A DNA stretch of 35,678 nt from JBMNOZ01 sp050943335 (GTDB taxonomy: Bacteria > Bacillota > Desulfitobacteriia > Desulfitobacteriales > Syntrophobotulaceae), in contig JBMNOZ010000021.1 of the NCBI GenBank assembly GCA_050943335.1, forward strand, positions 1 through 35,678. The letters are read 5' to 3'. Each line of letters starts with the position of its first letter. Position 1 is the stretch's first letter. The notes under the pieces are model-generated. The model was not told where the DNA came from. It made no database searches and saw only the letters and a program-made list of their open reading frames with translations. The translations under genes were made by a program, and so were the position numbers. Of this stretch, positions 30,437 to 35,678 are shown piece after piece.

Positions 30437-30454
30437 TGCAAATTATAATTTGCA
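30437..30454. promoter_or_regulatory. 18-bp perfect palindrome upstream of the regulator gene
   Basis: TGCAAATTATAATTTGCA is a perfect palindrome about 70 nt before the activator gene. It does not match the inverted repeat at 27413. It may be an operator for the regulator gene itself or for another protein. Confidence 0.5.
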
Positions 30455-30521
30455 ATGTTGTAAGTATTATGATAATTTAAATTTGGAAGTTTTTTTACTC
30501 TAAGGGGGAACCCGATAGCTA

Positions 30522-32597
30522 ATGTTGAACGAGAGAGATTTAATAAATTCCACAAATCCGAGACGTTCAAAAGAGTATTGGGAAATAATCAAAGAGTATA
30601 AAAACAAGCTTGTGAAAAATAACATAAAGAACCCCGCAACTTTCCCCTTGTTGAATTACGATGTGGCGGAATCCTGGATTCGGTCCTATAATTTGAAAAT
30701 AAACCCTTTTGCAACGAAGATTATTAAAAAACCGGTGAGCAAGAGGGAATATTACCGTCGTTTACAGAAATACGAAGAATTAATCGAAGTCACCAGGCCT
30801 TTAATCGATATTTTTAAGGATCCTTCTATATCAAGAGATTATATCCTGGAACTCATCGATCCCGATGGTATTACTATATTACAGGAAGGGAATTTAACCA
30901 GTATCCATCCTTTTACCGGGATTGATATAATCTATACAGAATCTACTATGGGGACTAACGCTCACACTTTAAGTATGAGATCAAAACGTCCTGTACAGCT
31001 ATTAGGACCCGAACATTATAGTGAAGTTTTTAACAATATAATTGCCTCCGCAGCTCCTATTACAAACAGCAATGACGAGGTTGTAGCCAGCTTAGTTTTA
31101 ACGCAGCCATTTGTTGTTTCTCCTTGGGATGAAACTATTCAAAGGCTGCTTTCTCATACTCTGGGGTTAATTACGGCTATGTCGAAAGCTATAACTGCCC
31201 AACTTAAACTGCAAAACACAAATCGAGAACTCCAACAGAGCAATGATCAATTAATAAGAGCCTATAATATCATTGATGCCACCTTGGGTTGTGTCGACGA
31301 AGGTATTATTACCATTGATCAGGAAGGGAAAATTATTAGAATTAATCAAGAAGGTTTAAGGATTCTCAAAATTAAGATTGAAGATCTTGGGATTAGGTAT
31401 ATACAAGAGTTTTTAGACAAACGGTCCCGGTTAATGGATTATGTCCAAACCGGCGAAAGTGTCAAGAACATCGAGGAAAGCATATTTGCTGGAGGAGAAG
31501 AACAAACTTATTTAATAGATTTGCGGCCGGTTATAAATCTAAAAAATAGGAAATTGGACGTGGCGGTATTAAGATTAAACCATGTGGAAAAGATCAATTC
31601 TTTGGTTACCAGTAGGGTCGGGGCAACTGCCAAACTCACTTTTTCAGATATTATTGGAGAAAGCCAGCAATTAAGAAAAGCTATCGAGAAGGCTCGACGT
31701 TTTGCCTCTACCAGTGCCAACGTCTTATTAATTGGAGAAAGCGGTACGGGTAAAGAAATATTTGCTCAAGCTATACATAATGAGTATCGTCCCCAGGGTC
31801 CTTTTGTTGCTGTTAACTGCGGAGCGATGCCCAGGGAGCTTATCGAAAGTGAACTTTTTGGGTATGAAGCCGGGAGTTTTACCGGCGCGGTCCGTAGTGG
31901 GCGTCCGGGGAAAATAGAGCTTGCTCATGGGGGAACTCTTTTTCTGGATGAAATAGGGGATATGCCTTTTGAACTGCAATCAGTTTTGCTTCGGGTTTTA
32001 GAAGATAAGCAAGTAATGAGAATCGGCGGTAGGAAGTATAAAAAAGTAGATTTCAAACTTATCTCTGCTACGAATAGAAATTTGGAGGAGTTGATTAAAG
32101 AAAAAGTTTTCCGAGAAGATTTATACTATAGATTATCTGTCCTTTCTGTTAAGCTCCCTCCATTGCGTAGCCGACGACAAGATATTGAGAATTTATGCGA
32201 GCATTTTATTAAGATGTATTGCCGGAAGATCCGGTGTGAGGAGCCAAAACTAACTGAGGAAGCAAAAAAAATTCTCTTTGCTTACGATTGGCCGGGTAAT
32301 GTCCGTCAGTTGGAAAATGCTATTATTTACGCTATAAATACCAAAAGCGGGAATAAAATCGAGCCTGAGGATTTGCCGGAAAATATTCTTTTCGGAAAGG
32401 AAAATTCGACTCTCCGGAAATTGAATGTTCTTAATCCCGGAGCCGACTATTGTGAGGCTCTTTCCTTGAAAAATCTTGAAAAAGAAGCTATTGATTTAGC
32501 TTTGCGCTATACTCGAAATTCCATTCCTAAAGCGGCGGAACTATTAGAAATAAGTAAGGCCACCCTTTATAGAAAACTGAAAGAATATAATATATAG
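30522..32597 (+). CDS. Sigma-54-dependent transcriptional activator (AcoR-like)
   Basis: This 691-residue protein is built as an N-terminal GAF-like sensor (about 85-225, with GITILQEGNLTSIHPFTGID and ESTMGTNAHTLSM) and a PAS domain (about 245-350, VDEGIITIDQEGKIIRINQE). An AAA+ domain (about 375-610) follows, with Walker A LIGESGTGKEIFAQAIH, loop GYEAGSFTGAVRSG and Walker B GGTLFLDEIGDMPF. A Fis-type helix-turn-helix closes it (SIPKAAELLEISKATLYRKL). The sigma-54 contact loop reads GSFTGA instead of GAFTGA. AAGGGGGAA lies rather far (about 13 nt) from the ATG. It lies just after the ald operon and most probably activates it. Confidence 0.96.
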   Translation: MLNERDLINSTNPRRSKEYWEIIKEYKNKLVKNNIKNPATFPLLNYDVAESWIRSYNLKINPFATKIIKKPVSKREYYRRLQKYEELIEVTRPLIDIFKDPSISRDYILELIDPDGITILQEGNLTSIHPFTGIDIIYTESTMGTNAHTLSMRSKRPVQLLGPEHYSEVFNNIIASAAPITNSNDEVVASLVLTQPFVVSPWDETIQRLLSHTLGLITAMSKAITAQLKLQNTNRELQQSNDQLIRAYNIIDATLGCVDEGIITIDQEGKIIRINQEGLRILKIKIEDLGIRYIQEFLDKRSRLMDYVQTGESVKNIEESIFAGGEEQTYLIDLRPVINLKNRKLDVAVLRLNHVEKINSLVTSRVGATAKLTFSDIIGESQQLRKAIEKARRFASTSANVLLIGESGTGKEIFAQAIHNEYRPQGPFVAVNCGAMPRELIESELFGYEAGSFTGAVRSGRPGKIELAHGGTLFLDEIGDMPFELQSVLLRVLEDKQVMRIGGRKYKKVDFKLISATNRNLEELIKEKVFREDLYYRLSVLSVKLPPLRSRRQDIENLCEHFIKMYCRKIRCEEPKLTEEAKKILFAYDWPGNVRQLENAIIYAINTKSGNKIEPEDLPENILFGKENSTLRKLNVLNPGADYCEALSLKNLEKEAIDLALRYTRNSIPKAAELLEISKATLYRKLKEYNI

Positions 32598-32643
32598 TAT
32601 GGAAATGCGATAATTGTTAATTTTCCAAAACCCTGGAATAAAT

Positions 32644-32678
32644 ACGGCGGATTACTTACTTAAGTAACCCGCCGTTTT
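32644..32678 (+). terminator. Terminator of the activator gene
   Basis: ACGGCGG (32644-32650) pairs with CCGCCGT (32669-32675), with an inner TTACTT-ACTT-AAGTAA hairpin across one A/C mismatch. TTTT follows. Confidence 0.85.
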
Positions 32679-32840
32679 AAATTGAACGATAACCATTTGA
32701 TTTCGAGTAAAGCGAGCAAATCCTTAAAAATGGAAAAAAAGTTTGATTTTAGAAACTCCGATTACGGATAAAACCGATGGTTCTATCCATAATAAAATAA
32801 AAGTTTCAAAACAAAAAGCATTCTAGGAGGTGCAGGCAAG

Positions 32841-33035
32841 TTGTTTAATTCAAAATGGGCCCCCCATGAAACACTAGATCTTCACGAATTACTTTCCGCA
32901 AAAACTTTAAGTATCTCGAAAGCTTCAGCGTATGCTTCCTTTGTCAGTGATCCGGAATTAAAAAGCATGATTGAAACCGAAGCTCAAATGTGTTCTAAAC
33001 ATGCGCAGGATATCCAAAACCTGTTAAAGAGTTAA
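32841..33035 (+). CDS. Small CotF-like spore coat protein
   Basis: This 64-residue protein, LFNSKWAPHETLDLHELLSA to CSKHAQDIQNLLKS, is a short helical hairpin resembling the N-terminal half of CotF-type coat proteins (H-E-x-LSAK..S..K). The start is TTG at 32841 after AGGAGGTG. It is 12 nt upstream of a second coat-type gene and probably in one sporulation-controlled operon. No clear sigma-E/K promoter was identified by eye. It indicates a spore-forming host. Confidence 0.75.
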   Translation: MFNSKWAPHETLDLHELLSAKTLSISKASAYASFVSDPELKSMIETEAQMCSKHAQDIQNLLKS

Positions 33036-33050
33036 AAAGGAGGGCCAATG

Positions 33051-33341
33051 ATGGAACAATATCTAAAAACAGCTTTAAGTGATCAGATTATCACAGGAGA
33101 CATGTTGAATAGCACTAAAATGTCAATAAAGTCCTATGCAGGAGCCTTAACCGAGGCTGCAAGCCCTCAGGTTAGGGACCTTTTAAAACGTCAACTTGAT
33201 GATGCTATAGAGAGTCAGGAAAAAATTTTTAGGTTTATGGAGAAAAAGGGTTGGTATAAACCATACGATATGAATTCCCAAATTCAGTCCGATATTCAAA
33301 ACTCACAAAAAGTTATCAATCAGATACCAACATTTATGTAG
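33051..33341 (+). CDS. CotF-family spore coat protein
   Basis: This 96-residue protein reads MEQYLKTALSDQIITGDMLN, then STKMSIKSYAGALTEAASPQVRD in two parts. It ends with the aromatic tail FMEKKGWYKPYD typical of CotF-like coat proteins (GWY-x-P/Y). Helical ferritin-like pairs are predicted. AAAAAGGAGG lies 7 nt before ATG 33051; the adjacent ATG at 33048 is a less well spaced alternative. It follows the smaller coat gene directly. Confidence 0.88.
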   Translation: MEQYLKTALSDQIITGDMLNSTKMSIKSYAGALTEAASPQVRDLLKRQLDDAIESQEKIFRFMEKKGWYKPYDMNSQIQSDIQNSQKVINQIPTFM

Positions 33342-33373
33342 ACCAGATTATATAGGTCCAGTAAGTATAGAGA

Positions 33374-33396
33374 CAAAGCCGGGTATTCCGGCTTTG
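33374..33396 (+). terminator. Hairpin after the coat genes
   Basis: CAAAGCCGG (33374-33382), loop GTATT and CCGGCTTTG (33388-33396) form a 9-bp perfect stem, but the following TTAACATTAA is a poor T-tract. It is probably a weak terminator. Confidence 0.6.
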
Positions 33397-33424
33397 TTAA
33401 CATTAATGAGCAAATAAATACATA

Positions 33425-33454
33425 TTGACACGATTTAAGGCTTTGTGATAAAAT
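33425..33454 (+). promoter_or_regulatory. Distal promoter of the carD-family gene
   Basis: TTGACA (33425-33430), 18 nt, TAAAAT (33449-33454). Confidence 0.6.
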
Positions 33455-33462
33455 AATTTGTT

Positions 33463-33490
33463 TTGAAAGCTGAAGAAAATATGCTATAAT
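33463..33490 (+). promoter_or_regulatory. Proximal promoter of the carD-family gene
   Basis: TTGAAA (33463-33468), 16 nt, TATAAT (33485-33490). It leaves a leader of only about 20-30 nt, so the tandem promoters may give dual control. Confidence 0.65.
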
Positions 33491-33514
33491 AAAAAATAAG
33501 GACGCAAGTAGGGG

Positions 33515-34036
33515 GTGTTTGATATTTTCAAAATAGGTGATAAAATCTTTTATCCTCGCCATGGAGCTGGGACAATTGAGGCCATAGAGGAAAAAGAAAT
33601 TCTAGGTGAGAACAGGTTATACTACATTCTTAAGATTCCTCATATCAATGTCCAGATTATGGTTCCCAAGGATAAGGCCTTGAATTCGGGGATGAGACGG
33701 GTAGTTGATCCCGATACCATGGAATATGTGCTCAAAAATTTTTATCAGGGAGAAACTGATCCAAACATTTATAGCAACAATCGCTATTGTATCACTATCA
33801 ATAGGAACAAAATCAAAAGCGGCGATATATATCAAGGAATAGAAATCATTCGCGATTTGATGCGTAAAAGTAGAAGAAGTAAGTTAGGAATAGAAGACCG
33901 TAACATGTTGGAAAACGCGCGCCAAATATTTCTTAGCGAATTGAAGCAAGTTAAAGGTTTAAGTACTGAGGAAGCGGAAGCTCTTTTAGACGAGGTTTTG
34001 GAGAGCGAGGAAGTTGATTTAGCTAGTTCAGAATAA
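33515..34036 (+). CDS. CarD/CdnL-family RNA-polymerase-binding regulator
   Basis: This 173-residue protein has an N-terminal RNAP-interaction domain (FKIGDKIFYPRHGAGTIEAI, then EEKEILGENRLYYILKIP and VQIMVPKDKAL) and a helical C-terminal DNA-binding domain (IIRDLMRKSRRSKLGIEDRN, LENARQIFLSELKQVKGLS). CarD proteins stabilise the open promoter complex at rRNA and other promoters. The GTG at 33515 touches the G-run of AGGGGGTG, leaving no spacing. The codon aligned with the usual family start (M-FKIGDK) is ATT at 33524, at ideal distance. The start is therefore uncertain. Confidence 0.93.
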   Translation: MFDIFKIGDKIFYPRHGAGTIEAIEEKEILGENRLYYILKIPHINVQIMVPKDKALNSGMRRVVDPDTMEYVLKNFYQGETDPNIYSNNRYCITINRNKIKSGDIYQGIEIIRDLMRKSRRSKLGIEDRNMLENARQIFLSELKQVKGLSTEEAEALLDEVLESEEVDLASSE

Positions 34037-34434
34037 TTAATTCTTTGATATTTTTGAGCAAAGATTCCGTATTGGGAAACAAGTGACGGTTGAGTTAAAT
34101 TGGGATACTATGATCTCATTAGGGAAAGGGGTTTAACTTCGTTTAGCAGCCCAGAGCTGCCCAAACCGTATAGTCTAAATTTAGTCTAGAAATTTAGTTC
34201 AGTAAAGTGTCTGGAGATATCGAAGGACCCTTTTTTCTTTTCTGACCCCTTCCCGTCGCTGGTCAGTGTTTAAAAGTATCTGAAATGTAGGGATGAAATC
34301 AAAACTTGAGGAATGATTGATTAAGCCTTGGATAAAGTTTGATTCTTGACTATCCTGAAGTTCTGATAGATAATAACTTTCAACGCATTAAAATATTATT
34401 TATGATCATTAGCGTCCTTTAAGGAGGAAAAGGA
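34037..34434. other. Intergenic region between the carD-family gene and metA
   Basis: I see no gene. It contains a small hairpin GCAGC-CCAGA-GCTGC (34146-34160) and an 8-bp inverted repeat CTAAATTT-N7-AAATTTAG (34175-34197). A T-rich tract follows at about 34231-34240 without a clear stem. None of the conserved SAM-I (S-box) or T-box motifs that often precede met genes could be found. The metA promoter lies at its 3' end. Confidence 0.5.
34346..34374 (+). promoter_or_regulatory. Promoter of metA
   Basis: TTGACT (34346-34351), a 17-nt spacer and GATAAT (34369-34374) lie about 60 nt upstream of the start codon. Confidence 0.65.
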
Positions 34435-35352
34435 ATGCCAATAAAAGTACCCGACTATTTACCAGCTAAACAAATCTTGGAAAATGAAAATATATTTGTA
34501 ATGGGCGAAGACCGGGCTTTACATCAAGATATTAGACCTTTAAGAATTGCGTTATTAAACCTAATGCCGACAAAAATCATCACTGAAACCCAGTATTTGC
34601 GTCTCTTAAGCAATACTCCTTTGCAAATTGAGATTACTTTGCTGTACACGAAAACTCATAAGCCTAAGAATACACCGGCCGAGTATTTAAGTAGATTTTA
34701 TTATTCTTTTGATGAAATAAAAGATCAAAAGTTTGACGGCCTAATAATTACCGGAGCTCCGATTGAGAACTTGGAATTTGAAGAGGTCGATTATTGGGAA
34801 GAACTAAAACAAATTATGGGTTGGAGCCTGCGCCATGTCCATTCCACGATGCATGTTTGCTGGGGAGCCCAGGCCGGCCTTTATTATCATTATGGAATAA
34901 AAAAATATCCCCTCGAACAGAAAATGTTTGGCATCTTCAGCCATAAAATAGTTAGCAATAATAACAGCTTTCTGCGGGGATTTGATGAGGTGTTTTATGC
35001 CCCTCATTCTCGCCATACCGAAGTCAGGGCCGAGGATATAAAAAAACATCCACAATTGGATATTTTGGCTGTTTCTGAGGAGGCCGGGGTTTACTTGGTT
35101 GCTCGTCGGGATGGAAGACAATTGTTTATCACCGGGCACCCTGAGTATGATGCATTAACTTTAAAGCTGGAATATGAGAGAGATCTAAGTCGAGGTTTGC
35201 CTATTTCGCTTCCTAAAAATTATTTCCCAAATGATGATCCTCAAAAAACTCCCCCCATTACCTGGCGTGGACACGCTAATCTTTTATTTCTCAACTGGCT
35301 TAACTACTATGTTTACCAAGAAACCCCTTATGACTGGAATAAGATAGGGTAA
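34435..35352 (+). CDS. metA: Homoserine O-acetyltransferase (MetA/HTS family)
   Basis: This enzyme acylates homoserine, the committed step of methionine synthesis. The 305-residue protein has the family start MPIKVPDYLPAKQILENENI, RIALLNLMPTKIITETQYLR, the catalytic Cys142 in MHVCWGAQAGLYYHYGI, RHTEVR and GHPEYDALTL. Residue 111 (TGAPIE) is Glu. In this family Glu111 goes with acetyl-CoA and Gly with succinyl-CoA, so acetyl transfer is inferred despite the common name succinyltransferase. AAGGAGGAAAAGGA stands before the ATG. It is a single gene. Confidence 0.96.
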   Translation: MPIKVPDYLPAKQILENENIFVMGEDRALHQDIRPLRIALLNLMPTKIITETQYLRLLSNTPLQIEITLLYTKTHKPKNTPAEYLSRFYYSFDEIKDQKFDGLIITGAPIENLEFEEVDYWEELKQIMGWSLRHVHSTMHVCWGAQAGLYYHYGIKKYPLEQKMFGIFSHKIVSNNNSFLRGFDEVFYAPHSRHTEVRAEDIKKHPQLDILAVSEEAGVYLVARRDGRQLFITGHPEYDALTLKLEYERDLSRGLPISLPKNYFPNDDPQKTPPITWRGHANLLFLNWLNYYVYQETPYDWNKIG

Positions 35353-35359
35353 AAGTCGG

Positions 35360-35602
35360 CTATTGAAGAATAGTAATCTTTTTGTTTTGTTCATCGATAT
35401 CTATAAAACCATGTTCTCTTAAATTGTTGAGCCAGGTGTTAATCTGCTCCATGGAATCCAATAGATGATTCTTAAAATCAACTTCAATGCCGGCAATGTT
35501 CAAAATGCTATAGACTCCTGCTTCAGGAGCTGTTAACATTTTGTCAAAGATTTTATCCTTAAGGGTTTTTGAATTATTATGTTCGATTTGATATTTCATC
35601 AT
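35360..35602 (-). CDS. Small hypothetical protein, helical
   Basis: This 80-residue protein reads KYQIEHNNSKTLKDKIFDKM, then LTAPEAGVYSILNIAG and SMEQINTWLNNLREHGFIDI, and ends DEQNKKITILQ. The C-terminal half (helix, then HGFIDID, then KKITIL) resembles the recognition helix and wing of winged-helix proteins, but this is only a shape impression. AAGGAG lies 12 nt before the ATG at 35602 (a second ATG follows at 35599). It is convergent with metA, 7 nt apart. I do not recognise a family. Confidence 0.6.
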   Translation of the reverse strand: MMKYQIEHNNSKTLKDKIFDKMLTAPEAGVYSILNIAGIEVDFKNHLLDSMEQINTWLNNLREHGFIDIDEQNKKITILQ

Positions 35603-35678
35603 TATTAAAACATTCTCCTTAGGGCTGTTATTTTATAAACTGATGTTTCTAGTATTTGAAAAAACAGGAGAATTATCC

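Noticed and set aside
34037..34434. SAM riboswitch or T-box before metA
   Set aside because: None of the conserved core motifs of either class can be found.
1..35678. CRISPR array or toxin-antitoxin/defence system
   Set aside because: No regularly spaced repeats were seen, and no gene matched known defence families.

Overview
The window looks like a chromosome segment of an anaerobic, spore-forming, low-GC Gram-positive bacterium, most like the Clostridia/Peptococcaceae group. This rests on the gene content: paired CotF-type spore coat proteins, a cdaA-cdaR-glmM-glmS cell-wall cluster with a glmS ribozyme, CtsR-type operators, FeoAB, many Fe-S proteins, a sigma-54 regulator of the AcoR type, strong AGGAGG ribosome binding sites and TTG/GTG starts. 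No species can be named from sequence reading alone.

Layout. 1-3350 (mostly minus strand): a sodium:solute symporter followed by two tiny membrane proteins, a decayed unidentified gene, and purC with an apparent ATT start. 3494-5836: a tRNA-Thr(CGT) gene with promoter and terminator, followed by a graveyard of site-specific recombination genes (a large serine recombinase broken by at least three frameshifts, a small zinc-ribbon ORF and the C-terminal stump of a tyrosine integrase). 5940-9745: single genes for a 4Fe-4S/CDGSH protein, a ferritin-like protein, a radical SAM protein (frameshifted), MscL, an ArsC/Spx-like protein and CobO.

9778-15266 is the most distinctive block. It holds a small basic protein, a DUF5320-type protein, a metallo-beta-lactamase-fold hydrolase, a NifU/IscU-like scaffold, a NifX-like protein, two MinD-type ATPases each carrying two inserted 4Fe-4S motifs, and an Mrp/NBP35 ATPase fused to a second NifX-like domain. 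Nitrogenase structural genes and NifB are absent, so it probably handles iron-sulfur or another metal-sulfur cofactor. Two promoters in the block share the same CATATGCCC-containing sequence and a downstream palindrome, which suggests one regulator.

15572-21711: a MazG-like pyrophosphohydrolase, then diadenylate cyclase (cdaA), its YbbR regulator, glmM, a glmS ribozyme, an intrinsic terminator-like hairpin and glmS. This links c-di-AMP signalling to amino-sugar synthesis. 22012-24714: an Hsp20 gene with two CtsR boxes bracketing its promoter, a LysE exporter and a YchF-type GTPase. 24720-27182 (minus): FeoA and a FeoB split into separate GTPase and membrane-channel ORFs. 27413-32597: a sigma-54 promoter with an upstream 33-nt inverted repeat drives a class III aminotransferase and alanine dehydrogenase, followed by their probable sigma-54 activator; together they would deaminate an unknown amine using pyruvate/alanine cycling. 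32841-35602: two coat proteins, a CarD-family regulator, MetA (homoserine O-acyltransferase with the acetyl-CoA type Glu111) and a small unknown protein.

All calls come from reading the sequence and remembered family motifs; no database search was possible.
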